DNA of 64,000 nucleotides from Streptomyces sp. CB01201. Its GTDB lineage: Bacteria; Actinomycetota; Actinomycetes; Streptomycetales; Streptomycetaceae. The translations under genes and the position numbers were made by a program. Under the pieces are notes generated by a model. That model was not told the origin of the DNA, searched no databases, and saw nothing but the letters and a program-made list of their open reading frames with translations. The stretch spans positions 83,795 to 147,794 of the forward strand of contig NZ_NNBJ01000004.1 of the NCBI RefSeq assembly GCF_002803085.1, given 5' to 3'. Of the stretch, positions 44,501-53,557 are shown piece after piece (the first letter of the stretch is position 1; every line of letters starts with the position of its first letter).

Positions 44501-44779
44501 GATCGCGGCGAGCGCGCCGACTCCCGTCGCGATCAGCCCGGTTGAACCTCCCTCGCGACGGAACCGCTCGCCGAACGAGAGCTGCCCGACCGCCGCCTCG
44601 TCCAGGGCCCGCGTATAGGCCGCGTACTCCTCCGCCGCGCTCTGGGACAGCGCGTCGAGCGCGCCCCGGCCCCGGGAGAGCAGCACGTTCCCGTCGGAGC
44701 GTCCGCCGGAGCGCCGTACCTCTTCCTCCACGGCGCGTACCAACAGCCGCTCGGCCTCGGCCCGATGGCTGTCCCGCAT
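41576..44779 (-). CDS. STAND-type NTPase with NB-ARC domain and TPRs
   Basis: The 1067-residue protein has a charged helical N-terminus and an Ala/Gly/Val-rich hydrophobic stretch (about 80-125: GLIATGVGALAAIVVDVALG onward) that could insert in membranes. An NB-ARC ATPase domain spans about 205-520. TPR-like helices extend from about 600 to 1000, each near 40 residues with GEAW/AWTHxxLGQLY patterns (EAWTHFQLGQLYLRTGEVPR, EAWALTQLARARLVEGD, EAWTLYYLGQALEERGDRDQ). There is no DNA-binding domain, unlike AfsR/SARP proteins. Walker A reads HGPPGSGRSTLA, with Arg252 replacing the usual Lys. Walker B is TVVLDDTDDP. Such proteins act as ATP-gated signalling scaffolds. It stands alone on the minus strand. 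Confidence 0.88.
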   Translation of the reverse strand: MRDSHRAEAERLLVRAVEEEVRRSGGRSDGNVLLSRGRGALDALSQSAAEEYAAYTRALDEAAVGQLSFGERFRREGGSTGLIATGVGALAAIVVDVALGVGAGGAVGTGAAVAVAGAAGTVARVTAAHVPAAHRRAGALGQPGGPEQLRLQWLTALEVRGIRPFLDQQRAVTPKPAQKKVPTQLRGTDKSAAARRRSVLEQSFGHLPDPQGPFAGRRAELARIGQWVQAARASTETRPVVVVLHGPPGSGRSTLALRAAHGLRDQFRGACLVDMRGGPSGESPLPTRDALLHLLNRLGAPREQLLFRERSSPEQQVRRLAELYHQHLTGLAVTVVLDDTDDPEQVRTLVPQRSEGLVLVTSSGPLDLPDDFPAWVHQLSVEPLDAAGAEELLREAAEETETGPYDAESTDLVRELCGGLPLALRIAGSSLGARSARALAADLGAYGPVAPAERALWLRYTDQSEPARRLLRRLALAGRASLGAAAAAALLAADEQEAQRQLTALASAGLIDHVRGSRYRLHDVVRAFAEARLADEEDPAERVAAQERLIRNYAELADAVGRMVDGKMSTRAGQFGGHGFPSLDAALRWLDDESSFITAALRQAEGVDQEAVLSLLGALCDYCLLRGDLYRLGEISELTQAVDQGLLVRSVQWRTGIAARQLGELDTARTTLSSVVNLYREAQHDAGQALALCSLGITLHHQGNLAEAAVRLREAIDLQAGEELSGDRAWSLHALAAVERDRSNLSGALTLLATALALHRENESLHGEAWTHFQLGQLYLRTGEVPRAEGELRTALDLYGRTRDGRGEAWALTQLARARLVEGDAPTAVDGLRQALSRHREQEDARGEAWTLYYLGQALEERGDRDQAVRELERARTMFSRMRDVYGLACARHHSGRVTRDQRAAQTGNLRNSGFARQLLVDARADFHRIGVAHGEAWTCLELALIDAGNNRPGPALALCDEATALFASYDDRRGGDWSRFLRCTLLPYAGAGGVDVGTAVAQEELAQLLRARHHARDAKLEDCAEAFALMLERGVSLESGWQAWQLGMVPDRHAREVMGVPVGADR

Positions 44780-45167
44780 GTGCGTCCCCCTCCGAGAGCC
44801 CGTCGTTCGCCTGCGCCTCCAAGTGTCGTGCGTGACGCGCGTCGGCGCGAGGGAGTCGGCGGATCATCTCCCGTGTGGGGGAGTCTTGACTGGTGCTTCT
44901 GGTCCGCCGAGGCCTTGAGGGGCTGCCCCTGATGGTCGCCGTACGCACCCCACACACCGGCTCCGGCCGCATCGTGGCCCCCACACAAGGAGGGCGCGGC
45001 CCAGCCGTCCATCCAACTGGCCGGCGGACGTGCCCGGACTCTCGGCCTGGACGAAGTGTCCGGGCTTGAGCCGCAGTGGCTGGTTACCGCTCCGATATCG
45101 GCACGGGGGGCTCTCCGTCCTTGCATGACCCCGAGATCGACCGTGACGGAGAAAGGTGCGGTGGCCT
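44780..45167. other. Region with possible S1-like coding debris
   Basis: No intact gene is visible in these 388 bp. On the minus strand a short frame from about 45190 reads GEMFTGTVKATAPFSVTVDL and then ADIGAVTSHCG. This resembles the start of an S1-type RNA-binding fold but breaks down after ~45 residues. It directly follows the Uma2-like fragment, so the region looks like decayed genes. It also contains the upstream region of the STAND gene. Confidence 0.4.
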
Positions 45168-45380
45168 TCACCGTGCCGGTGAACATCTCGCCGTTGCGGC
45201 GCCCAGGGCATTGGCCAGAATGCGAGCCGGCCGGTTGTGGCGCCTGGAGGCGCTCGGGCTCACGACGACCATCCCGTCCACGATCTCGATGCCGGCGCAC
45301 TGCTCCTCGGACCAGGAGTCGTACTGCTCTGCGCTGATCTGCGTATGCATCCACGCGGGCGCCACCATCCCGGCGGTCAT
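45168..45380 (-). pseudogene. Truncated Uma2-family (DUF820) nuclease-like gene
   Basis: The 70 codons encode the N-terminal part of a Uma2/DUF820 PD-(D/E)XK-type protein: ISAEQYDSWSEEQCAGIEIV, then DGMVVVSPSASRRHNRPARI. Full proteins are ~190 residues and carry the catalytic D...ExK further on; here the frame ends soon after ILANALGAA. A good ribosome site (GAAGGAGGCACACC) is kept, so a short peptide may still be made. It is followed in the same direction by S1-like debris in another frame. A deletion or frameshift is the simplest explanation. Confidence 0.65.
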
Positions 45381-45582
45381 GGTGTGCCTCCTTCGAGGAG
45401 CCTCGGCAGTCTCAGCGCTGCTGCGCCCGGCAGCTTACTGATCGGGTTCGGCCGACGTGCCCACTCACACCCTTGATCCGGACGAGCTGCCCCGCCCCGA
45501 GGCTACTGCCCGCTGACGGAGCTGGGCGCTGTGGCGCTGTGGCGCTTCGGCGGGGTGGGGGTCGGTGCGCGAGGATGGGGGC

Positions 45583-47607
45583 ATGTCGAACCGCCTTGCT
45601 GACGAGACGTCCCCCTATCTGCTCCAGCACGCCGACAACCCGGTCGACTGGTGGCCCTGGTCGTCCGAGGCGTTCGAGGAGGCCCGCGAGCGCGGGGTTC
45701 CGGTGCTGCTCAGCGTCGGCTACAGCAGTTGCCACTGGTGTCATGTCCTCGCGCACGAATCGTTCGAGGACGAGGCCGTCGCGGCCTATATGAACGAGCA
45801 CTTCGTCAACGTGAAGGTGGACCGCGAGGAGCGGCCCGACGTCGACGCCGTCTACATGGAGGCCGTGCAGGCCGCGACCGGCCAGGGCGGCTGGCCCATG
45901 ACCGTCTTCATGACCCCCGAGGGCGAACCCTTCTACTTCGGTACGTACTTCCCGCCCGAGCCGCGGCACGGCATGCCGTCCTTCACGCAGGTGCTCGAAG
46001 GTGTCCGCAGCGCGTGGGCCGACCGCCGCGACGAGGTGTCCGAGGTCGCCGAGAAGATCACCCGTGACCTCGCGGCCCGCGAGCTGGACCACGGCTCGGG
46101 CGGGCTGCCCGGTGAGGAGGAGCTGGCCCAGGCGCTGCTCGGGATCACCCGGGAGTACGACCCGGCGAGCGGCTGGCTCGGCGGCGGTGACACCAGGTTC
46201 CCGCCGAGCATGGTGATCGAGTTCCTGCTGCGCCACCACACCAGGACCGGCTCGGAGGCGGCCCTGGAGATGGCCGAGGGCATGTGTGAGGCGATGGCCC
46301 GCTCCAGCCTCTACGACCAGCTGGGCGGCGGTTTCCACCGCTACGTCCTGCGCCCGCGCCCGGGTGCCGCGCTGGTGCCGCACTTCGAGAAGATGCTGTA
46401 CGACAACGCCCTGCTGTGCCGGGTCTACGCCCACCTGTGGCGGGTCACCGGCTCCGCGCTCGCCCGCCGGGTCGCCCTGGAGACCGCCGACTTCATGGTG
46501 CGCGAGCTGCGCACCAACGAGGGCGGGTACGCCTCCGCGCTCGACGCCGACAGCGACGACGGGACCGGGCGCCACGTCGAGGGCGCCTTCTATGTCTGGA
46601 CGCCCGCACAGCTCGCCGAGGTCCTCGGCGAGGAGGACGGGCAGGCGGCGGCGCGGCACTTCGATGTGACGGCGGACGGCACCTTCGAGGAAGGATCCTC
46701 GGTGCTGCAACTCCCGCTCGATGCGGGCGAGGTGGAATCCTCCGCGTACGCCCGGCTGCTCGCGGCGCGGGAGCTGCGGGAGCGTCCGACGCGGGACGAC
46801 AAGCTGGTCGCGGCGTGGAACGGCCTGGCGATCGCGGCGCTGGCCGAGGTCGGCGCGCTCTTCGACCGCCCGGACCTCGTCGAGCGCGCGACCGAGGCGG
46901 CGGACGTTGTCGTACGGCTCCACATGGACGGCCACGCCCGGCTCGCCCGGACCTCCAAGGATGGTCGAGTGGGGCCGAACGCAGGGGTGTTGGAGGACTA
47001 CGCGGATGTCGCCGAGGGATTCCTGGCGCTGGCCGGGGTGACGGGGGAGGGGGTCTGGCTGGAGTTCGCCGGGTTCCTGCTCGACATCGTCCTGGACCAG
47101 TTCGTCGGCGAAGGGGGTGTCCTCTACGACACCGCGCACGACGCGGAGCAGCTCATCCGGCGGCCCCAGGACCCGACGGACAACGCGACGCCCTCGGGGT
47201 GGACGGCCGCGGCCTCGGCCCTGCTGTCCTACGCCGCCCACACGGGTTCCTCGGCGCACCGGGAGGCCGCGGAGGGGGCGTTGGGGGTGGTCCGGGCGCT
47301 CGGGCCGCGGGCACCGCGGTTCATCGGGTGGGGGCTCGCGGCGGCGGAGGCGGTGCTGGACGGGCCCCGGGAGGTCGCGGTCGTGGGTTCGCCCACGGAT
47401 CCCCTCACCGGGGCGCTGCACCGTACGGCGCTGCTGGCTTCCGCGCCGGGGGCGGTGGTGGCGGTGGGGGCGCCGGGGGGTTCGGAGTTTCCCCTTCTGG
47501 CGGGGCGGCCGTTGGTGGGTGGGGGTGCGGCGGCGTATGTGTGCCGGCGGTTCACCTGTGACGCGCCGGTGACGAGCCCGGATGCGCTGGCGGAGGCCCT
47601 GGGCTAG
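45583..47607 (+). CDS. YyaL-family thioredoxin-domain protein (DUF255)
   Basis: The 674-residue protein has an N-terminal thioredoxin-like DUF255 domain (residues 1-165) containing [20 protein letters not shown], the CxxC motif [17 protein letters not shown] and [16 protein letters not shown] long (alpha/alpha)6 barrel like those of N-acylglucosamine epimerase/glycosidase enzymes follows ([43 protein letters not shown]). The family is widespread (YyaL, SPATA20) but its reaction is not settled. The ATG at 45583 follows GGATGGGGGC. It ends at an interspersed-repeat block. Confidence 0.93.
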   Translation: MSNRLADETSPYLLQHADNPVDWWPWSSEAFEEARERGVPVLLSVGYSSCHWCHVLAHESFEDEAVAAYMNEHFVNVKVDREERPDVDAVYMEAVQAATGQGGWPMTVFMTPEGEPFYFGTYFPPEPRHGMPSFTQVLEGVRSAWADRRDEVSEVAEKITRDLAARELDHGSGGLPGEEELAQALLGITREYDPASGWLGGGDTRFPPSMVIEFLLRHHTRTGSEAALEMAEGMCEAMARSSLYDQLGGGFHRYVLRPRPGAALVPHFEKMLYDNALLCRVYAHLWRVTGSALARRVALETADFMVRELRTNEGGYASALDADSDDGTGRHVEGAFYVWTPAQLAEVLGEEDGQAAARHFDVTADGTFEEGSSVLQLPLDAGEVESSAYARLLAARELRERPTRDDKLVAAWNGLAIAALAEVGALFDRPDLVERATEAADVVVRLHMDGHARLARTSKDGRVGPNAGVLEDYADVAEGFLALAGVTGEGVWLEFAGFLLDIVLDQFVGEGGVLYDTAHDAEQLIRRPQDPTDNATPSGWTAAASALLSYAAHTGSSAHREAAEGALGVVRALGPRAPRFIGWGLAAAEAVLDGPREVAVVGSPTDPLTGALHRTALLASAPGAVVAVGAPGGSEFPLLAGRPLVGGGAAAYVCRRFTCDAPVTSPDALAEALG

Positions 47608-47984
47608 GCCCTGGGGCTCCGCCCCAGACCCGGGGGGGGTTTGCCCACCCGCCCGCCCGTTGCTCAGGGCCGGATGGATCGGCTCCGGAGGCTGCGCCCC
47701 GGACTCCCTGAGGGGCTCCGCCCCTCGAACCCGCCTGGGGCTCCGCCCCCTGCACCCCTTTCGGGGCTCCGCCCCGGACCCCGTATCGCGCCTTAAGGGC
47801 GCTCGTCCTCAATCGCCGGACGGGCTGGGTGTGCCTGCACCGGCCCGCACCGGTCCCGCCAGGGGCGCGGGGAACTGCGCGGGAAGCGGGCACGGTCCGC
47901 ACACAACAGAGGGGTTGGGGGCGCGGGGAACTGCGCGGGCTCCGGGGTGCCAGGGGTGCCCCGGGTTACCCGGGGTGCCCCGGG
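47608..47984. repeat. Interspersed-repeat block between YyaL-like and TetR genes
   Basis: No gene is visible. It contains four GGGGCTCCGCCCC hairpin units, an inverted copy of the GGACGAGC/CGGACGGGC series found near 22570 and 59900, and two minus-oriented copies of the 20-bp repeat (47862-47881, 47917-47936). A 19-bp tandem duplication (GGTGCCCCGGGTTACCCGG) runs into the TetR stop codon. Confidence 0.8.
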
Positions 47985-48662
47985 TTACCCGGGCGGAGTC
48001 GGCGGGAGGCCGGATTTCAGGGTGGTCATGGCTCGGGCGATGAGGTCCAGGAGGTCGTCCTCATGGCCCCGCTCCGCCCAGTACACCGACACCTCGTGCA
48101 ACGACCCCAGCACCGCCATGGCGAAAACCCGGACCTCCAGGTCCACCGACCGACCCGCCCGCTCCGCGAGCACCCCGCACAGCAGCCGGCTCGTCGCCGC
48201 GACCGACTCCATCATCCGGGCCCGCAGCGCCGGCACCTCCGCGATCAGAGCCGTCCGCCACAACGTCTCCTCCCGCGCGTGCAGCAGAGACAGCCGGGCC
48301 GCCTCCGTGACGACGTACCGCAGTGACTCCAGCGGCTCCTCCCCGGCCGGCCGGGATCGCAGCTCCCGCAGCATGATCGGGTCGAACTCGTCGGTGAGGA
48401 CGATGTCCTCCTTCGTCGGGAAGTAGCGGAACACCGTCGAGGGGGAGACCTCCGCCGCCTCCGCGATCTGCTCGACCGTCGTCGCCTCGTACCCCTGCTC
48501 CGCGATCAGCCGGTACATGGCCCGGCGGATCGCCGTACGCGTCTTGATCTTCTTGCGTTCGCGCAGGCTCAGCTGCGGCTGAAGGTCCTGGGCAACCGCG
48601 TCGACGGAGTCGGCCGGGACGGCGGCGGGGCTGGGGCGGGAGGTGGCGGCCATGGTCGTCAT
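47985..48662 (-). CDS. TetR-family repressor of the adjacent MFS exporter
   Basis: The 225-residue regulator has a TetR helix-turn-helix at about residues 33-80 (RERKKIKTRTAIRRAMYRLI, EQIAEAAEVSPSTVFRYFPT) and a helical ligand domain. ATG 48662 overlaps the TGA of the MFS gene (ATGA), so it is translationally coupled and made with the exporter. This implies autoregulation through the TTGACAGT-type operator in front of the MFS gene. The extreme C-terminus (GLPPTPPG) and stop codon lie in a 19-bp tandem duplication, so the end may be recent. Confidence 0.92.
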   Translation of the reverse strand: MTTMAATSRPSPAAVPADSVDAVAQDLQPQLSLRERKKIKTRTAIRRAMYRLIAEQGYEATTVEQIAEAAEVSPSTVFRYFPTKEDIVLTDEFDPIMLRELRSRPAGEEPLESLRYVVTEAARLSLLHAREETLWRTALIAEVPALRARMMESVAATSRLLCGVLAERAGRSVDLEVRVFAMAVLGSLHEVSVYWAERGHEDDLLDLIARAMTTLKSGLPPTPPG

Positions 48663-50284
48663 TGTCCGCCATCGGCCCCGGCACCGGTAACGGCATCCGC
48701 ACCGGAACCCTGCTCCGGACCTGCGGATTCGTCCTTCGGCAGCAGCGCCGCCGCGAGCAGCGCCGTCGCCAGCGCGGCGACCGCGCAGACCAGCAGCACG
48801 ACGCCCATGCCATGGACGTACGCGGCATCGGCGGCGCCGGCGAGGTGCGCGTCGCCCGCCTTCGCCGCGATCAGATGCGCCGCCACCACCGAGTCGCCGG
48901 CCGCGTGCGGCGCCCCGGCCGGCAGCCCGTTCGCGTAGACCCCCGCGAGCAGGGAGCCCAGCAGCGCGATGCCGATCGCGCTGCCCACCTGACGTACCGT
49001 CATCAGCAGCCCCGAGCCGCTGCCCGCCCGGTCCGGCGGCAGTGTCGAGAGGGCGGCCGTCATCGCGGGCACCATCGCGAAGCCGAAGCCGAGCCCCGCG
49101 AGCGAGAGCCACAGCGCGGTGAACCCGTAGCCGTCCCCGGCGCTCGTCCGGCTGCCGAGCAGAGCCGCGAACGCCAGCACCACAAGCCCCGCGCTGATCA
49201 CGCCCCGCGACCCGAACCGCGAGGTCAGCCCGCCCGTGCCCCGGGCCGCGATCATCAGGCCGCCCATCAGCGGCAGCATCCGCAGCCCCGTACCGAACGC
49301 GTCGCTGCCGAGAATCGCCTGGAAGTACGGCGGCAGCACGAACAGCAGGCCGGACAGGATGAACATCACCAGCGTCGCGGCGAGCGTGTTCAGCAGGAAC
49401 GGCCGGTGGTCGAGCAGGGTGAGGTCCAGCATCGGGCGCGCGGCCCGCCGCTCCCGTACGACCAGGGCCGCGATCAGCAGCGCGCCGCCGCCCAGCATGG
49501 CGAGCACCAGCGGGCTGCCCCAGCCTCGACCGGGTGCCTCGATGATGGCGTAGATCAGCGCGCCGAGCCCCGCCGCGGTGAGCGCCGTGGACAGCACGTC
49601 AAGGCGCGGCGCCGCGGGGTCGCGGGTCTCGGGGAGCAGGAAGGCGCAGGCGGCTATGCCGATGGCGACCATCGGGACGTTGATCAGGAAGACCGAGCCC
49701 CACCAGAAGTGGTCCAGCAGGAACCCGCCGACGATCGGGCCGAGCGGCATGCCGAGCGCGGAGGCCGCGGTGACGATGCCGACGGCCTTGCCGCGCTCGG
49801 CCGGGCCGAACAGCGAGGGCAGCACGGCCAGGGCGAGCGGCATGACGAGCGCGCCCCCGACCCCCATGAACGCGCGGGCCGCGACGACGGGCGCGACACT
49901 GCCCGCGAGCGACCCGACGAGCGAGCCGGCCAGGAAGATCCCGAGCCCGGTGATCAGCATCCGGCGGCGCCCGAAGCGGTCGCCGAGCAGCCCGGCGGGC
50001 AGCATCAGCGCCGCGAACACGACGACGTACGCGTCCGCCATCCACTGCTGCTGACCGGTGGTGGCGCCGAGCTGCCCGGCCATGGTCGGCAGCGCCACAT
50101 TGAGGATCGTCATGTCGAAGCCGAGCACCAGCATGCTCGCGACCATCGCCCCCAGCGCCCACCAGCGGCGGGGGTCCGGGGACGGCGCGGCGGCCGTCAC
50201 CGGGGGCGCGGATGCGGCGCCGGCGAGAGGCGTGGGCGGTAGGGGAGGTACAGACGATACGGGCGGTACGGGTGGTGTGGTCAT
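48659..50284 (-). CDS. MFS multidrug exporter, EmrB/QacA (DHA2, 14-TM) type
   Basis: The 541-residue membrane transporter has about 14 hydrophobic helices. TM1 carries the DHA2 hallmark MLVLGFDMTILNVALPTMAG. The loop 2-3 motif A is GLLGDRFGRRRM and motif C-like is ALGMPLGPIVGGFLLDHFWW. It would expel drugs or secondary metabolites in exchange for protons. A Pro-rich ~40-residue N-terminus precedes TM1. It is first in an operon with its TetR regulator. The upstream region has a TTGACA -35-like box and overlapping inverted repeats. Confidence 0.94.
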   Translation of the reverse strand: MTTPPVPPVSSVPPLPPTPLAGAASAPPVTAAAPSPDPRRWWALGAMVASMLVLGFDMTILNVALPTMAGQLGATTGQQQWMADAYVVVFAALMLPAGLLGDRFGRRRMLITGLGIFLAGSLVGSLAGSVAPVVAARAFMGVGGALVMPLALAVLPSLFGPAERGKAVGIVTAASALGMPLGPIVGGFLLDHFWWGSVFLINVPMVAIGIAACAFLLPETRDPAAPRLDVLSTALTAAGLGALIYAIIEAPGRGWGSPLVLAMLGGGALLIAALVVRERRAARPMLDLTLLDHRPFLLNTLAATLVMFILSGLLFVLPPYFQAILGSDAFGTGLRMLPLMGGLMIAARGTGGLTSRFGSRGVISAGLVVLAFAALLGSRTSAGDGYGFTALWLSLAGLGFGFAMVPAMTAALSTLPPDRAGSGSGLLMTVRQVGSAIGIALLGSLLAGVYANGLPAGAPHAAGDSVVAAHLIAAKAGDAHLAGAADAAYVHGMGVVLLVCAVAALATALLAAALLPKDESAGPEQGSGADAVTGAGADGGQ

Positions 50285-50402
50285 GGCGGCCTCCTCGGCG
50301 AGAGCTCCGTATGCGCGACGTCGGTCAGCGCTCTGCGCCGCGATGTCGGTCAGGGCTCCGCGTGTGACGTCGATCCACGGGTTTCTTGGGAGCATCCTTC
50401 TT

Positions 50403-50436
50403 TTGACAGTAACTCTCAAAAGATGCCGACTGTCAA
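50403..50436 (-). promoter_or_regulatory. Promoter/operator of the MFS-TetR operon
   Basis: A quasi-palindrome TTGACAGT-A-ACTCTCAA (50403-50419) is followed by a further ACTGTCAA half-site (50429-50436). On the minus strand TTGACA at 50436-50431 can serve as a -35 box, with the palindrome covering the -10 region. Repression by the operon's own TetR is the obvious reading. Confidence 0.6.
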
Positions 50437-50479
50437 TGAGTCCGGCCCGACGCTGCGCCCTGTGCACCCCATGCGAAAA

Positions 50480-50509
50480 AGGGCCCCGGCGCTGGTGCGC
50501 CAGGGCCCT
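50480..50509 (-). terminator. Rho-independent terminator of the hemolysin-III gene
   Basis: A hairpin (AGGGCCC...GGGCCCT with inner GGCGC/GCGCC) is followed on the minus strand by five T residues (50476-50480 complement). It lies 20 bp after the minus-strand stop codon and is one of the few hairpins here with a U-tract. Confidence 0.85.
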
Positions 50510-50528
50510 GAAGGGGGCGGGGTCGGGG

Positions 50529-51218
50529 CTATCCGTGCTGGTAGGCGACGAGCGAGATGCCCACGTAGTGGACGACGAACGCGGCGAGCGTCAGCGAGTG
50601 GAAGACCTCGTGGAAGCCGAAGAAGCGCGGGGACGGATTCGGGCGCTTGATGCCGTAGATCACGCCGCCCGCGCTGTAGAGCAGCCCGCCCACCACGACC
50701 AGGACGAGCACCGCGATGCCGCCGGTCCGCATGAAGTCGGGCAGGAAGAACACGGCGGCCCAGCCCATCGCCAGGTAGCAGGGCGTGTAGAGCCAGCGCG
50801 GGGCGCCGATCCAGAACACCCGGAAGGCGATGCCGGCCAGCGCCGCCGCCCAGATCGCCCACAGCAGGACCCGGCCGGTGGAGCCGGGCAGCAGGAGCAG
50901 GGTGAGCGGGGTGTAGGTGCCCGCGATGATGAGGAAGATGTTGGCGTGGTCGAGGCGGCGCAGGATCGCCTCGCCGCGCGGGCCCCAGTTGCCCCGGTGG
51001 TAGAGGCCGCTGACGCCGAAGAGCAGACAGGCGGTCAGAGCGAAGATCCCGCAGGCGATCCGCGCCCTGGTGGAGCCCGCGAACGCGGTGAGCACCAGGC
51101 CCGAGATCAGTGCGGCCGGGAACATCCCGGCGTGCAGCCAGCCGCGCATCTTCGGTTTCACCATCTGTGTCACCGGGTCGATCGCGTGAGCCATCACCTG
51201 ATCAGTCATGGTCCGCAT
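50529..51218 (-). CDS. Hemolysin III/PAQR family membrane protein
   Basis: The 229-residue protein has seven hydrophobic helices and the PAQR metal-site blocks FGVSGLYHRGNWGP (Ser, His), LRRLDHANIFLIIAGTYTP and FGFHEVFHSLTLAAF (HExxH-like). The family (TrhA/YqfA, hemolysin III) is linked to membrane-fluidity and energy homeostasis. ATG 51218 is used; ATG 51209 is an alternative, and neither has a clear ribosome site. A perfect palindrome ends 3 bp before the start, so a repressor bound there would block expression directly. Confidence 0.88.
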   Translation of the reverse strand: MRTMTDQVMAHAIDPVTQMVKPKMRGWLHAGMFPAALISGLVLTAFAGSTRARIACGIFALTACLLFGVSGLYHRGNWGPRGEAILRRLDHANIFLIIAGTYTPLTLLLLPGSTGRVLLWAIWAAALAGIAFRVFWIGAPRWLYTPCYLAMGWAAVFFLPDFMRTGGIAVLVLVVVGGLLYSAGGVIYGIKRPNPSPRFFGFHEVFHSLTLAAFVVHYVGISLVAYQHG

Positions 51219-51221
51219 GCT

Positions 51222-51239
51222 ACCTACGGAACCGTAGGT
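51222..51239. promoter_or_regulatory. Palindrome ACCTACGG-aa-CCGTAGGT
   Basis: Perfect 8-bp arms lie around a 2-bp centre, immediately upstream of the hemolysin-III start. A further half-site (CGTAGGTTACGG) overlaps its edge. The pattern resembles TetR operators that I recall in front of fatty-acid desaturase genes, which would fit a membrane-fluidity function. Confidence 0.6.
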
Positions 51240-51508
51240 TACGGATAGGTACGGCCCGTCACCGTGCGTCCCGCGGCCGTCGGGTAAGTGAACGGCAAAT
51301 GGCAGTTAAGAAGGCGGTAAGTGGTGATGCTCACGTGAGAGGCCCCCTGGACATATGGGCGAACGGCGCGGAAGATCAGATGAGTGCGGTCGGCACCGGA
51401 TGAGCGCCAAGAGGATCCACGGGGTCAAGCATCCGGGTCGCAGCCCCCACGGGGCGGCAATGAAGTAGTACGTCAAACCCCTCAAAAGACCCTCATCTAG
51501 GAGCGATC

Positions 51509-53332
51509 GTGGCGCGCGATATCGCGGCTCCCCTCTCTGTCCCCACCAAGCACCAGGAACTGATCTCGTGGGTCAACGAGATCGCGGAACTGACCCAGCC
51601 GGACAGTGTGGTCTGGTGCGACGGATCCGAGACCGAGTACGAGCGCCTGTGCGGGGAGCTCGTCGCCAAGGGCACGTTCAAGAAGCTGGACGAGGCCAAG
51701 CGCCCCAACTCGTACTACGCCGCCTCCGACCCGCGGGACGTCGCCCGGGTCGAGGACCGTACCTTCATCTGCTCCGAGAAGGAGGAGGACGCGGGCCCGA
51801 CCAACCACTGGAAGGCCCCGGCCGAGATGAAGGCCATCTTCGCGGGGGACCAGGGCATCTTCCGCGGGTCGATGCGCGGGCGCACGATGTACGTCGTCCC
51901 GTTCTGCATGGGCCCGGTCGGCTCGCCGCTGTCCGCGATCGGCGTCGAGATCACCGACTCCGCGTACGTCGCCGTCTCGATGCGCACCATGACCCGCATG
52001 GGACAGCGCGTCCTGGACGAGCTGGGCACCGACGGCTTCTTCGTGAAGGCCGTCCACACCCTGGGGGCGCCGCTCGCCGAGGGCGAGGCGGACGTGCCGT
52101 GGCCGTGCAACTCCACGAAGTACATCTCGCACTTCCCGGAGTCCCGCGAGATCTGGTCCTACGGTTCGGGCTACGGCGGCAACGCCCTGCTCGGCAAGAA
52201 GTGCTACGCGCTGCGCATCGCCTCCGTCATGGCGCGCGACGAGGGCTGGCTCGCCGAGCACATGCTGGTCCTGAAGCTGACCCCGCCCAGCGGCGAGGCC
52301 AAGTACGTCACCGCGGCCTTCCCGAGCGCCTGCGGCAAGACCAACCTCGCCATGCTGGAGCCGACGATCCCCGGCTGGAAGGTCGAGACGATCGGCGACG
52401 ACATCGCCTGGATGCGCTTCGGCGAGGACGGCCAGCTGTACGCGATCAACCCCGAGGCCGGCTTCTTCGGCGTCGCGCCCGGCACCGGTGAGCACACCAA
52501 CGCCAACGCCATGAAGACGCTGTGGGGCAACTCCGTCTTCACCAACGTCGCGCTCACCGACGACGGCGACGTGTGGTGGGAGGGCATGACCGAGACGGCC
52601 CCCGCGCACCTCACGGACTGGAAGGGCAACGACTGGACGCCCGCCTCCGACACCCCGGCCGCCCACCCCAACGCCCGCTTCACCGTGCCGGCCGGGCAGT
52701 GCCCGACCATCGCCCCGGAGTGGGAGGACCCCAAGGGCGTGCCGATCTCGGCGATCCTCTTCGGTGGCCGCCGCGCCTCCGCGGTGCCGCTGGTCACCGA
52801 GTCCTTCGACTGGAACCACGGCGTCTTCCTCGGTGCGAACGTCGCCTCCGAGAAGACCGCCGCCGCCGAGGGCAAGGTCGGCGAACTGCGCCGCGACCCG
52901 TTCGCGATGCTGCCGTTCTGCGGCTACAACATGGGCGACTACATGGCCCACTGGGTCAAGGTCGGCGCCACCGCGGACGCCGCCAAGCTGCCGAAGATCT
53001 ACTACGTGAACTGGTTCCGCAAGAACGACGCGGGCAAGTTCGTGTGGCCCGGGTTCGGTGAGAACAGCCGCGTCCTGAAGTGGATCGTTGAGCGCCTCGA
53101 AGGCAAGGCGGACGGCGTCGAGACCCCCATCGGCATCCTGCCGACGAAGGAGTCCCTGGACACCGCGGGTCTGGACCTGCCCGAGGCCGACCTGGACTTC
53201 CTGCTCAAGGTCGACAAGGAGGTCTGGCGCGAGGAGGCGGCGCTGGTCCCCGAGCACCTCAACACCTTCGGCGACCACGCGCCCAAGGAGCTGTGGGACG
53301 AGTACCGCGCCTTGGTGTCCCGCCTCGGCTGA
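51509..53332 (+). CDS. pckG: Phosphoenolpyruvate carboxykinase (GTP)
   Basis: The 607-residue gluconeogenic enzyme converts oxaloacetate and GTP to PEP, CO2 and GDP. It has the catalytic P-loop [15 protein letters not shown] with reactive Cys275 and Lys277, and the metal site region [15 protein letters not shown]. The guanine pocket is FPEKNFG-like (GFFGVAPGT) and [12 protein letters not shown] is present. The length is typical of GTP-type PCK. The GTG start follows AGGAG by 6 nt. A 290-bp upstream region separates it from the hemolysin-III gene. A 15-bp hairpin terminates it. Confidence 0.97.
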   Translation: MARDIAAPLSVPTKHQELISWVNEIAELTQPDSVVWCDGSETEYERLCGELVAKGTFKKLDEAKRPNSYYAASDPRDVARVEDRTFICSEKEEDAGPTNHWKAPAEMKAIFAGDQGIFRGSMRGRTMYVVPFCMGPVGSPLSAIGVEITDSAYVAVSMRTMTRMGQRVLDELGTDGFFVKAVHTLGAPLAEGEADVPWPCNSTKYISHFPESREIWSYGSGYGGNALLGKKCYALRIASVMARDEGWLAEHMLVLKLTPPSGEAKYVTAAFPSACGKTNLAMLEPTIPGWKVETIGDDIAWMRFGEDGQLYAINPEAGFFGVAPGTGEHTNANAMKTLWGNSVFTNVALTDDGDVWWEGMTETAPAHLTDWKGNDWTPASDTPAAHPNARFTVPAGQCPTIAPEWEDPKGVPISAILFGGRRASAVPLVTESFDWNHGVFLGANVASEKTAAAEGKVGELRRDPFAMLPFCGYNMGDYMAHWVKVGATADAAKLPKIYYVNWFRKNDAGKFVWPGFGENSRVLKWIVERLEGKADGVETPIGILPTKESLDTAGLDLPEADLDFLLKVDKEVWREEAALVPEHLNTFGDHAPKELWDEYRALVSRLG

Positions 53333-53448
53333 CCCGTCCGAAACCCCCTCCGGTCGCGGCCGCCTGTCCTGGCCCGGCCGGAGGTTCGCGGCGGGTCGGT
53401 TCGACATCCGCCCTGACCTGTGGGGTCACTCGTGACCCGCCGCGCATC

Positions 53449-53489
53449 GGCCGGCCCCCGGAGTCCCCTCACGGCTCCGGGGGCCGGCC
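53449..53489. terminator. pckG terminator
   Basis: A perfect 15-bp stem (53449-53463 with 53475-53489) with an 11-nt loop lies between pckG and a convergent small gene. Confidence 0.85.
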
Positions 53490-53557
53490 TCGTGTGTCAG
53501 TGGCACCCGGTCCGCGGACCTCCGCGGCTCGCGGACCGGGGCCGATCAGGGGCCGCT

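Noticed and set aside
44864..45211. 115-codon minus-strand frame beyond the Uma2 fragment
   Set aside because: It is out of frame with the S1-like text and ends in low-complexity sequence; more likely debris than a gene.
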